In this document: piece by piece, positions 46,387 to 58,033 of the stretch
Position numbering within the stretch: the stretch's first letter is position 1
How the letters are laid out: each line of letters starts with the position of its first letter
Assembly (NCBI RefSeq): GCF_001723175.1
Contig: NC_064651.1
Span: 1,798,001-1,862,000 of the forward strand
Reading direction: 5' to 3'
Length of the DNA stretch: 64,000 bases
From: Penicillium oxalicum
Taxonomy: Eukaryota; Ascomycota; Eurotiomycetes; Eurotiales; Aspergillaceae
The notes under the pieces: generated by a model
Database searches by the model: none
Told to the model about the DNA's origin: nothing
Seen by the model: only the letters and a program-made list of their open reading frames with translations
Translations under genes and position numbers: made by a program

Positions 46387-47247
46387 GATGGAAGATGAAA
46401 GCTATGAGACACACATAGTCAGTCCCACTTCAATCTAAAGAAAGAGGCCACCTCAGGCCGGAACCTACCGCAATGCCTTTAAATCTGCCGTGAAAAACTA
46501 CGAGAGGTATTCATTTAGAAGACATGTCATGGCTCCTCTCCGCGCTATAGCATGACTTCACCGCCTAGTCACGTGATCATAACGCCAGCTTGGCACGTGC
46601 ACCAAGAGCACGTGATATTACTCGATGGAGGCGTCAAGGGAGCAAGGACCAGGCCGTCTCTCCAAAATCCCAAACAGATGCGAGTGTTTGCATGGCTGGC
46701 CGCCCTAAACCTCCATCTTGACTCTTCCTCCATCGCTGACAGGGTGCCATAAGCCTGTAGCAAGGTAATAGCTCATTGTCACTTGTCCTGAGCAGCCCCG
46801 GACGTCGTGGACCGCGGTCGCTACGCACATTTCGGCAAGACCTCACACGCCTCCTTGGTCGGCGGTGCTGGCTTCTCCGCCCCATTTAAGTTTCGAGCCC
46901 TCGGACAAGCATAGATTCGGGTACGCGAGCCTGAATTGTCACATCACAAGACATACTCACCATTCCAATGGAGAGGTTCTCTGATCATGATGAAATGCAA
47001 TGTTGTTGGCCTATAATACTAACGCGACGGTTTCAGCCAGTTGGCTTAGTATTGACGCGAGCAGGCCTGTGGCCTGCGCTGCGGCTAATCGCATTTCTTA
47101 CGCAAAGACTACATTTTCGCAAACATACGGCGCTAAGTTCGGCGCTCTCGCTTCATCTGACAATTACTCTGCTGAGGCTTGCCCAATTGTAATCATCGTT
47201 CATCCTGCCTATTGATTCCATTGTTATCAGACTTGGCAACCTTCTCC
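46387..47247. promoter_or_regulatory. Shared upstream region of MGR2 and the FHA gene
   Basis: 861 bp between divergent starts; contains three CACGTG motifs (see separate entry). Small open frames are not gene-like. Confidence 0.5.
46570..46614. promoter_or_regulatory. Three CACGTG E-boxes within 45 bp
   Basis: CACGTG at 46570-46575, 46594-46599 and 46609-46614, two of them inside TCACGTGAT or GCACGTGAT. Spacing is 24 and 15 bp, start to start. The palindromic E-box is bound by bHLH factors such as Cbf1. It lies 184 bases upstream of MGR2. Confidence 0.6.
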
Positions 47248-49597
47248 ATGACTGCAGTGGCATCCCCACCTAGTGTGCAATCGGGGTCACGTCTGGGATG
47301 GTACAGTGCTGGCAACGGAGGACAAGGATCCCTTTCTTCGGTGAATGCGGAAGACGTGTCACGGATCTTCATGCCTCGAAAACAACTCCAGCGTTCTAAT
47401 TCTTCGTCCTCGGTGGGCTCAAATTCTTCCACCTCCACGGTCACCACGACCAACAGCTCCCAAGATACAAATGCCGGGCAGGGCTCCGGCTCTGAACAAA
47501 ATACGTGGTCATCAAAGAAGAAGCCTGTGCGAAATCCCTGGCCTAGTTCAAAGGCGGAGCCTGTTGCGGGCGTGACGACCACGCGTTCCCAGGTTGTCCC
47601 TGCTTTCTCATCCGGTCCTACAGGCGCATCGACGATGACAGCCATGCACCAGGCTTCAAATGGTGTCTCCTCACACCATTTGCTCCAGAATGCCCAGCAG
47701 AATGGTGGTCGACAAATGAACGGACAGTCTGCTGATCCGCCTGCCATCCTCGCACTCACCCCCCTGAATAACACGTTTGAAAAGAAACAGATCAATGTAC
47801 CTTTTTTCCCTGAGGTACTGAGGATTGGTCGCCAGACTAACGCTAAGACTGTGCCCACCCCTGTGAATGGGTTCTTTGACTCCAAGGTGCTTTCTCGTCA
47901 GCACGCTGAAATTTGGGCCGATAAGTCTGGCAAGATCTGGATTCGTGACGTGAAGTCATCAAATGGTACATTCGTCAACGGTCATCGGTTGTCGCTCGAA
48001 AATCGCGAATCTGAGCCCCACGAGCTGCGAGAGCATGACACATTGGAACTCGGAATCGACATCGTCAGTGAAGACCAGAACACCATTGTTCATCATAAGG
48101 TTTCTGCCAAAGTTGAGCATGCTGGTCTCTATGGTACAGCACCCAACATCCTCGACCTCAATTTTGGCGACCTCGATCCCGCTTCCGGGGGTGGTTTACT
48201 GCCATCACCTCTCAGCCAGCCTCTGTCACACCTACGAGGACGCTCTGGTAGCAACATAAGCAACCGCAGTGTGCAAAGTAATGCCAGCAATCACTTGAAT
48301 GCTATGCATCAGCAACGCCAGATGAATTACTGGAACTCTCCAATTTCCGTGGAGCAAGTGGTTAAGAGATTGACAGTAAGTCTTAACAGTTGACCATTTT
48401 ACAATCGAGAATGGCCTGGCTCATATAAGTGCTGTACAGAGCGAATTGAAGCAAGCCAAGCAGCAGTCTTCAGAACTGCGACAAACGGACGAATTCTTAA
48501 CAGCGATCATGAAGCCTGGCTATGCCGAGAAGGAAAAACTTAGCAAACCTTCACCTCTTGAAAGCAACGGCCCGCGTCAGCTCAATGGGCGTCCCAAAAT
48601 GCCCCGCGTCGATTCCTTCTCCAGATTCTCAGAGCCACCGGCTCCTCCACCACAACAACCCCTGCCCGAGAAACCAGACGCACTCCCTCGTGGTGGTCCT
48701 GATACTTTCTCGCCTTTGAAGCGCAGTGATACTGAGAAGCCAAAAGCCGGGTCTCTCAACTCCCCCGTAGCGCGAGACTCTAGCCAAATCTTGGCTCTTC
48801 TGGAAAGTCTTTCGATGACTAAACGAGAAATTGAAACGCAAGGCAGTCGCATCAAAGAACTTGAGGATCTTCTTCGTCAAGAGAAGGCTGCACGCGAGAC
48901 TGCAGAGGAGAAAGTTAAGATGCTGGAAATGGACACTTCATCGGACAAAGTTCCCTCCACGGAAGATCAAGCTGTACACGAGAACTTGACTCATCCCGAT
49001 CTCAATTCCTCAACTGGCGAGGAAAATGCCACCTCCGCGTCCTCGGCCGAGGATCAAGGTTCCGTTCCATCCTCTGAAAAGACCGGTGCTGTAGACTCAC
49101 AAGAGCCGGAAACATCCACCGAATCACAACTTCAAGAGCGTCTGGAATCTATGATGAAGCAAATGGAGGAGATGAGTAAGCAGATGGCTTCACTCAAGGA
49201 TCGCGCAGAAGCTTCCGACCAGGAAAATACCACTCTGCGCAAGTCTCTCGCAGAGATGATCGAAACCATCCGCCAGGAACGCAAAGAGAGAGAATTGGCC
49301 GCAGTTGCTCAAATCAAAGCTCAACCCCACGCCAGTGACTCGGAGAACACCACGTGCCCCGATACCGTGAGCGTCCGCGAAGATGCATGCGATCATGGCT
49401 CCAATTATTTGCCAACCGACTCAGGTGACTCAACCTCCAAAGAGTCTGATTTCTCGCAACCAAGCACCGTGGTTGCTCTTGACAAACGACGCCCATACTT
49501 GGAAGCGACAAGCCCATACGCATCCATGCTAGGGGTAGTCCTTCTTGGAGTCGGGTTGATGGCGTATCTCAATGGCTGGCAAAAAGTAGACAAATAG
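47248..49597 (+). CDS. FHA-domain tail-anchored protein (SLMAP/PRO45/Vps64 type)
   Basis: Two exons, 47248-48375 and 48440-49597, giving 761 residues; GTAAGT donor and GTACAG acceptor join VKRLT to SELKQAKQQSSEL. The N-terminus is Ser-rich. An FHA phosphothreonine-binding domain spans about residues 190-275 (VLRIGRQTNAK, SRQHAEIW, SSNGTFVNGHRLS). Two coiled coils follow, at about 489-540 and 606-663. A single C-terminal membrane helix (MLGVVLLGVGLMAYLNGW, about 738-756) anchors it. FHA, coiled coil, then tail anchor is the architecture of SLMAP and its fungal relatives (yeast Far9/Vps64 and Far10, Sordaria PRO45). These recruit the STRIPAK phosphatase complex to the ER or nuclear envelope. 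Orthology is inferred from architecture. Confidence 0.87.
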
Positions 49598-50759
49598 CTG
49601 CATTCCGAACTTGCGTGGCCTCAGTGTTTCCAAGTTATCCTCACCCATGATGCCAGGCCCCCTTTCCAATACTCGCTTTCTACGCTCGGCCTTCCCGAAG
49701 CAACGTCTTGAGTTGCTATGATTTTCTTCGATCACCTCACAAAGACTTTCTTCCCCTTCCACCGGGCCCATGACCCTCAACACCTGGCCTTCAGCGCTGG
49801 CGCAAGATCTCGAATACTCACACTTGCGCCGCATGTCTTATCAACCTTTTCTTCTCTCTTTCATTGGGGTGTCATCATGAGTTCACACCAGTCATGATTT
49901 TGGTGCTGAATGCCTGACAGGCCTTTTTTCAGTTTTCTCTTTTTTATTTTATTCGACCCACTTACCCGACACCTCTTGCCGTCTGCTTCATCTTACTCAT
50001 CAGCCGAACATACACAATCTCTTGTCTCATTCTCTTTTTACTTTTTCCTTCCTGGTCTGTGTGCGCCCGACATCGCAGTCTATTTTCTTCCTTGTACATG
50101 GTGAACCCCAGCAGGGTCATGACCATGGCCGGAAGTCCTTCGTTCATCGCCTTCCGGCCTAGGGCTCTCTCCGTTTGCAAAGTTCTCAATCGTCCTGCCA
50201 TACCAGCGCTGTCTTTGTGGCTGTACTCGTGCAAAGTTTCTTCCTTAGTTTTCTGCCTCTTTACGGTTTAATGATCCATTTGATCGAGCGCATGCCGATC
50301 GTCTTTTCAACCCAGCATTGTTTCCCAAATAAAATGTACTCGTCGCAAAACCCACCATCCCAAGTGGTTCACCCGCAAGCGTAACTGCTTGCCCGACATG
50401 GTCCGACCATCTCCCCTTATCCAGTCCCATCCGCCAATGCGATCGATCGCTTGCGCCTCAAGACAAATGAGTGAAGGATCCCCTGGCCAAGGCCGAAGTA
50501 ATCTGTAATCTTTGGAACTCTCCGTCTGTGTTATGCCAAATGTGAGCTTTCCGACTTACAGCAGGATCTGTCCCATCCTTGAGAGGCGGGCCATCCACGA
50601 TGCACCTTCAAGTGTGTTTGCCGGATCCAACACTAAGCGTCGGTTGCATCCAAGTCCTGGGGAAGTGGGGTTGACTATCCAGAAGTGGTGCACGCGGCCG
50701 AAGGTGCCGACGACCTGGTGGGTCCGGTGGCTGATGACCGGTCTCTACACTAACTAGCA

Positions 50760-50935
50760 TGTCACTACTGTTGAACCTGAACGAGGACGCCACGCAGCTT
50801 ACCAAAGCTCTGTCGGCACGCGACAGCTCGTATGATGGAGGCTCTAAGTTTGCTCATCAATTTCGAGGACCTCATTGGTGTGGTCCCCGTTGACGTCCAG
50901 AGGTTGTCTCTCCTCACAATAGTCATGTGTCAGGT
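50760..50935 (+). pseudogene. Possible gene remnant (coding-like patch with frame change)
   Basis: One frame gives MSLLLNLNEDATQLTKALS, and the next frame, starting around 50834, gives EALSLLINFEDLIGVVPVDV, followed by a GTGAGT at 50936. Both read like protein (Leu-rich, balanced codons), but they are in different frames and no flanking exons could be joined. It may be a decayed gene or chance. Confidence 0.25.
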
Positions 50936-52183
50936 GAGTGGGCATGGCATGATTCAGGCAGGATGACCTCCTAGTAGATCAGCAGATTCGGGGAAATCCA
51001 ATAGATGAGTAGGAAGAGATAGCTTAGTAGTACGTCCACACTCGCCTACAATGTTCGAGGTCCGATCGGAATACAACGGTCGGCAAAAGCAATAAAAGGG
51101 GTACTTTGGTACTTCGATCACGATTCACGGCACGCTCTACGGGTCACCTGATCCAAGTGTGTTCAGGGACGGAAGCGACCATGCGTTTATTTTTGTAACG
51201 ACCCAAAGTAGGAAGTTCTTTTGATATGCTGCGGAAGAATGATTGTCATTACTCTTCGACGTCTCTGCACGCACTTGAAGTATGAGCCACTTAGGGGGGG
51301 AGGGGGGTTGAATTGAGGAGATTTGATGACGAAAAGTGGAGTAACACCGCCGCGTCCACGCCTCTCCTGTAGAGGAGACGTTTCCACGATGAAACGATAG
51401 TATCAGTCTATCAGAGCACGTGGTGGATATGCTACTGATACCCCGCTAAAGCGAGCTCACTTTTGAGACCGTTTATGGGCTCTTATCCCGGGCGTAGGTA
51501 GGTAAATTCCAATATTGTAAGACTGTTTACATAAGTCTGAGACGATTCAGTTTTGTCGGGTGTAGATCACTGACTACAATACCCGTCTTGCGAAAAACAA
51601 AGTTCAACATCGATCATCGATATTCCACGACTTGAACGGTTTGGACTGATGCGCTTGGCCCCTACGAAAGTCACTACTCACGGGCAACAAGCCCCCCGGA
51701 GAATAATGCTTGTGTGAATGATACGTAGGACGATGATCACATGAAAGAAGTGGGGCTTGTCCGCAGACCGGAATGTAAACATCTCGGGAGCTCGTGCTCA
51801 TGATTGGTGTAAACTAGGCGACACTTGTTTACATAAGCGCTCAGATTGCCCCCGGGGCCGCCGGCAGCTAGCGCCAGGCGGACGAGATCCAGCATCGACT
51901 TCTCCACCTCAAAAGTGAACCCACTCCAGCGTCCTCCACCTCCCCTATATACCCTCCTGCTGTCGTGAATCCGTGTCTGCGTGGCTCCTTCGTTGACCGT
52001 TGGCGTGCTCGGACAGTCTTCGATGGTTGGCCCGCTGGTTGGGGGCTGCCAACAGAGGGATTGGTAGAGAGACAAGCGCTGGCTGTCTGATCTTCTACTT
52101 GCTATCGTCATACAACGATCGGCGGCACATCTTCGCCTTGTGATTGAAGCGCGTCCGCGCTTCTCCTTGCTATCCATTTGATT

Positions 52184-52198
52184 CCCCCCCCCCCCCCC
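52184..52198 (+). repeat. Poly-C run (15 C) in the leader of the RING gene
   Basis: 15 C ending 68 bases before the ATG at 52267, followed by a T-rich stretch. Confidence 0.9.
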
Positions 52199-52266
52199 TC
52201 TATTTTCTTTTTCAAACCTAGGCCCTTGAGTTCACCTCTGAACTATAGACGTCTTCAGATCTCAAA

Positions 52267-55010
52267 ATGCGATCGCCACGTCTTCTCTTGATTCTCTTCA
52301 GCCTGGTCTTCTTCCCGATCTTCCTCACCATCTTTTCCGCCCTCTCGTCGCCGACTGTCTCAACCTCACAAACGCTGTCTGGACGGACGTCTGGACTGCA
52401 CGCTCTATTTTCCTTCAACATTCCATCCTCGCTCTTTCCTCCCTCAGCCATCATCAGCCTCACCGATGACAATTCAACCTTCTTCCTCGCCCGCCCTGCG
52501 GCATTCGGCCCGCTTTTGCCTAGAAAAGGCCTCAGTGGGAAACTCTGGGTTGGAAGTGGCTTTGGGGAAGGTAGTCTAATTTCGGGGACAGAAGGAGAGC
52601 TGGGATGCTCAGACATTCCCGGTTGGGGGGAGAACATTCGAGCCAAGGCCCATGACTCTGCTGGCAAGGGCGCCATGCAGAAGTCCGGAAAGTCTGGGAG
52701 CGGTGCCGTGGGCGAGGCCCCGATTCTGCAAAGTCGAGCCTATCTTGCGTCGCAGGTTGACTCGGCTCGGCAAATGGAGCGACGTGAGACCGTGGCGTCG
52801 ACCGCTGTAGATGACGGAACCGATGATCATCTACACCAATCGCTGACGGATCCTACTGTTTTGAATATCAAACAAGCTCCAACGTACGGAGAAACGCTTC
52901 CAGTGAAACAGTCCTCACATGCCGATATCCAGTCATTGCAAGAAACTGCTGAGATTCAGGGCAATGTCGTTCTCCTCAGTCGCGGTGGCTGCGGATTCCT
53001 CGAAAAGGTGATGTGGGCTCAACGCCGTGGCGCCATTGCCGTGATCGTTGGCGACGATACACGAGGCGGGAACCTGGTCACGATGTACGCCCGGGGTGAC
53101 ACATCAAACGCGACCATCCCTGCCATCTTCACCTCCTATACCACTGCGCATCTCCTCTCATCGCTCATTCCATCGCATTCTGGCGCAGTGGCCGGCCTTG
53201 GCTCGAAGTCTTCACATCCCACGTCTGCCGGTCGGACGAATGTGGATTCGGAAAAACCAGCCGCTCTGCCCAGTATTTTGGCCTCAACAGCCCCTTCATC
53301 AACTTCTCCGTCAGCCTCCAAAGAGCACTCCGCCGCTGGTGTCTCGCACCCGAAGGGCGGGGTTTTCTGCGCTTTGGGCTCATTTTTAGGACTGTGTAGT
53401 GAATCGGGAGGTCCACCTCGTCCATCAGACAGTCGCCGTCCTCCCAGCAGCGGTAACATTGACTGGCTTGTGCCTGGCGCCTTAGAGGCAAAGGAGCCAT
53501 CTTCTAGTTCTTCTCGGCATGGGACGGAGTCCAACCGCCGCGGGAGCAGTAAAACTGATGCCACATTGAAGCCAAAGAAGTTCGAACTGTCTGAGGAGGA
53601 GGATGATATGAGCGATGAGGAGTTTATTATTGGTGTTCAGGATTGGAGAGATTCTGATCTCCTTGCGCCGAAGGACGAGGGGCGCCCTCTGCCTAGCACT
53701 ACGCCGCACGATGACCCGAATTCTCAAGACCTCCGCGCAGATCAAGGTCCATCTTCGCCTTCCAATTCACTTCTTGGTGGCAGCATCACTCCAGGAAGCG
53801 GTGAATATCAAAGCATTGACAAGCTCACCGGCAACAGCCGCGTTGGCACGACACATACTCAGAACAACCCGAGCACCTCAGCTGCTGTCTCCACCTCTTC
53901 TGGTAAAGGGTGGTTCTCAAGTCATTTTAGTTGGGGCCATGATCACGAGCAGTCGGTGCAACCTTCTACGGCCTCTGCACTTAGGAAGGTCTCAGAAGGC
54001 CAGAAGAATCCTTCGCCATCCTGGCTTGATTCGGAAACGCCAATGGCCTCGGATCATGAAGGTCTCTGGGTTACTTTGTCTCCGACCAGTGTTTCGGCCA
54101 GCCCGTTTTTCGATACTCTTTTAGTGCTGGTTGTCAGCCCGCTGTTGACGTTAACGATGGTCTACGGCTTGCTCTTGCTGCGATCTCGCATCCGACGACG
54201 TCGATGGCGCGCGCCAAAGTCTGTGGTTGAGCGTCTCCCTGTTCGCACATATCACACCATCGCTCGAACCCCCTCGTCATCAAGCTCGGAATCCTTGAGA
54301 CCTGCCAGCCCTGGGCCCGTATCACCATCATCTCCACTACTTAGCCATCCCAGCCGCTCAGACCGTCCACGTCTGGCCCGCTCCCGCTCACAGACAGTTG
54401 CTGGCGTGATCACAGACTCAACATCCTTGCCCAAAGAGGAGAAACTGGCAAGTTCACAAACTGGTTCGACGCTCTGGAGACGCAAGTATACTGGCAGACA
54501 GGTGGAATGTGTGGTTTGTCTCGAGGAATATGTTGATGGTCAAAGCCGGGTCATGAGTCTTCCTTGCGGTCACGAGTTCCACGCAGAGTGCATGTAAGGA
54601 CCCCCCACTCTCATTCTCTAACCGTCCTCGCGAAGCGAAAGATGACTAATCGATCCTTTGCATCCAGTACACCGTGGCTGACCACTCGTCGACGCACCTG
54701 TCCGATTTGCAAAGGTGACGTTGTTCGCTCGCTGGGCCATTCGAGAGCAGCAGAACTTGACGATCAGGACGAGCAGTCAGGCAACTCCCTATCCCAAGAA
54801 CGAAATGAAGGCCCTGCCCAGTCTGCAGAGGTGCCCATTTCCAACGGCCACGGAGATGGTGACTCTGACGACGAGCAAAGCGTCGGCCTCATCACAGGCC
54901 AGCCAGCTTCCACCTCGAATTCTAGCTGGCGGAACTTTGCCTCGTTTAGTTTCTCGGCTTTGGGTGGAGATAACATTTGGCATCAAGCCCGTGCAGACCG
55001 TAACAGGTAA
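52267..55010 (+). CDS. PA-TM-RING E3 ubiquitin ligase
   Basis: Two exons, 52267-54593 and 54668-55010, giving 889 residues; GTAAGG donor and TCCAG acceptor split the RING (AEC|ITPWLTTRRRTCPIC). The protein begins with a signal anchor (LLLILFSLVFFPIFLTIFSAL). A protease-associated domain follows near residues 231-300 (VVLLSRGGCGFLEKVMWAQR, AIAVIVGDD), then a long Ser-rich lumenal part. A membrane helix lies at about 613-637 (LLVLVVSPLLTLTMVYGLLLL). The C-terminal RING-H2 is CVVCLEEY...CGHEFHAEC...CPIC at about 747-795. This layout (PA, TM, RING) matches endosomal/Golgi ligases such as RNF13 and plant RMR. A G|GTAAAG at the end could be a donor to another exon, but the TAA stop is preferred. 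Confidence 0.9.
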
Positions 55011-58000
55011 AGGCTTTGCTCACGATCAACGGCGGGGCTTTGCATGTCTTAGAACGCCGCCTGGTCTTTCCAGCCTTTTCGTACTCAGTAGATAACTGGG
55101 CTTTGCTTTGATTCCATAGCGTTTGTTGTATTAGCGGACCTACTCTTCTTGCTACGCCCTTTCGGTTTTCAATCTACCAAGTACTGTGTTGGTAGATGTT
55201 TTTCTTGAACGTGCTGAACACCCTACGTTTGTAGCAGCTGAATAAGTTATCTTGTAGGCCAAATGTCCCAGTCCAGTGTCCTCTTATTATAGACAGATGG
55301 CTCTTTGTTTTATCACCTTTTTCATTGCATGCTTTGGTGCCAAATTTGCAGATGGCAGAGGTGGCTCTTTCAAGATCATTTCTCCACTGTCAAACATTCC
55401 AAGCGCCATGTGAGATACGCAAGTTCTACCCGATGTAGCCAACCTTTAGCAGTCATAAAAAAAGAGAGACTCATCCACTGGCCTTTAACAAGATAAATGT
55501 GAGAAAGCCCATTCATTTGTTTAGGTTTTGACTGGAGTTGGTTGATAGTGATGTGGACTTGGTTATGAGACATCTATAAGCACTTCTGGGCTGCTCAGGC
55601 GGTGATTGGGGTTTCGAAGGCATGCAAAGCTTTAAATGTTTGAATATACCACTGGACGTGGAGAGCCTCACCGAGGCAGCAGAACCTGTTACCTGTAGTC
55701 TATCTTATAGATGTAATGGGGTATCAATCGATCTGTATGGTGCTCACCAAAAAATGGGATTTGCAGATGGCCATGATGAATGGAAGTACTGTAGTGAATC
55801 TACTAGTCTTACATCAACTTAGGGGTTTCAGATGGGTGCAGTCAAACCTGCGATGTGAATTTTTAGCTCGGTGTGTATTCAATAGCCGAGTAAGGTCGAC
55901 TTGATACCTATCATCTTAACTGTGTTAGGTTACTTTCATGGCACGGGATTTGTCCGATGACATCCATATTTAGTCAGGGATACGAGTACTGGCAAATATG
56001 ACAAGACATAACCTTACTAGGTTCAGTGTGGTATTTGAAACGGTACTCACTGAATCAGAAGAGGCATGCAGTATTGAAGAGCTCATATACTATCTGAAAA
56101 CAGCGTCCAGTATTTCTCGGGGATTTTGTAGTAGCTAAATATTCGTATGCACATAATTAGATATAGTCGTGCCAACGTCTTCCTTCTCTCCAGACAGTGT
56201 CACTATCCGAACTTTTTACGGACCCAGAGAGTATATCATATTCGTGCCGTATTTATGCAGGATATAGGTGCTTCACCTTATTGAAAATCGTGGTTCCATG
56301 TCAGCATGTTTTTTTCTTCGAAAAATGTATATGAATAAGGCCTAGCATCTTTTTAGTATATATATATACCTAGTAGACGAGTCATACGATAAAGTGCCCG
56401 GAATTTATCACTGGTGTTTGACTTTAATATAACAAATTTTTCGAAGGAAACGTACTCAAAGTGAGGTCTCTCTTGTTCGTGTTTGATATCATCTATTCAA
56501 GGCTTAAGTAAAACTCTACGGTGGATAATACCAGACGACGTGAGTACTCATTTTCAGGACGTTATTGTGCCTGGATGTTGTTCTGATATCAAAACCTCAG
56601 ATCCGAGAATCTCTCATCTTTTCGGATTTGAATGAGAACAACAGTTACGTCTATCTCGAGTCTGGGCGTCCATCCTGCACACTGATAAATAAGGTTGTGA
56701 ATACGACCATGATTCAATTTCTCTGTAGTAATTTGACTCGGCCGAAGCTAAATTGATAATACCGGTAGAACAAACTTTCTTCAGCCTTTCTGATATCTAC
56801 TGTGCACATTTCATGCTTACTGCAGCCAGAATGTGTGAGAAAATCTCACCTTGGTTTTATCATCATTCACTGAGACAATCGGGTCAATAACAGCCCTAGC
56901 GGACAGACTCTCACGGCTTCAGGGTCACTCACGCACAGAACGGAAGCTTGTCTTTAACTGTTAACTCGAGAGCTATAAGGAGGCTTGGTTAAGAATGAGA
57001 ACATGAATATTGTGACTATACTTCATATCTGCACATACCCGAGGTATCATACCACAATCACATCTCCACACTTAAGAATCCGCTGTAATGAATCGTCGAC
57101 TGACTAGAGAGGTAGTGGCTATGGGAGCTGATGCGCATGTAAAGAGAGCGGCGTTGTTACATTGCGTGATTCACGTTGGATGGCCAGAAGCAAAAAAACT
57201 TGAAAACATTTTTCTGCCTCGGTTTAGGTGTGAAGAGTCTTAAAATTGGTGAGCTGGGTCTTCCAATAATCATGTTCAGATGTGGCTGGCATAAGTTCTT
57301 TGAATAATGATTTGTTTTTTTCTTGTCGCGATAGGTAGAGCCGTATTTTTCAACGTTTGTCCTAAAAGACCCTCAAATCTCTCACTCATGTCTCCTCCTC
57401 TCTCCCCCTTATTCTTCTCATCTCTTGTCTTTATCACCCTCTTCTTTCAATCATAGGCTTATCGGTCGTCGCAGTAGGCATACTCAGTAACATGCCGATT
57501 GTGCCAAATCAAAAGCCAGGTAAGTAGATCACCATCATACTCAGTTTATAATCTTAAAACTTCTTCGATTCGTTGCGGCCTGTGGCCCAGGTATGTGCAT
57601 AAGACTGACTATCTCCCTAGTGATCTCGAGCCTTTCGAAGAAGACAAGGTGGTAGAAGGACCGACATGAGACGAAAGCCAAAATGGGTACTAAGTCTGAG
57701 ACAGCTACTATCATATTAGCACTGTCTTTCGAGCGACAAGAGGAAGACTGCAGCATTGGAATACGCAGAATACAATTCCATCCCGCTCATCTGCTTGACT
57801 TTCTCTTCCCTCTCCTTTCACCACTTTTAAAGGCGATGCAACTTCTTCTCAGAACTTGATCTCTCTTTCTTGATCATCAGTCACTTGAGTCCAAAAGGCG
57901 CGCACGTGATCTTTCGATCAATATCGATTCGAACAAACGCAGATCAAACGACGGAGGACATTCTTCGCCAGAGAGATCGCTTTGTACAGCAGGTTCCATA

Positions 58001-58033
58001 GGACTAACCAGAGCTTTCCGGCAAAAGGGTTCA
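55011..58033. other. 3-kb AT-rich intergenic region
   Basis: No supported gene. Most of 55100-57400 is AT-rich with frequent stops in all frames. A possible 5' leader exon with a GTAAGT donor lies near 57466-57520 and could belong to the next gene. Confidence 0.55.

Larger units (their letters stand above)
49598..52266. other. 2.7-kb intergenic region, FHA gene to RING gene
   Basis: Holds the FHA 3' flank and the RING-gene promoter. A short coding-like patch with a frame change lies at 50760-50935. No complete gene is supported. Confidence 0.55.

Noticed and set aside
55000..55095. Extra 3' exon of the RING gene after a GTAAAG donor at 55007
   Set aside because: The TAA stop follows naturally and no acceptor with continuing coding sequence was found.
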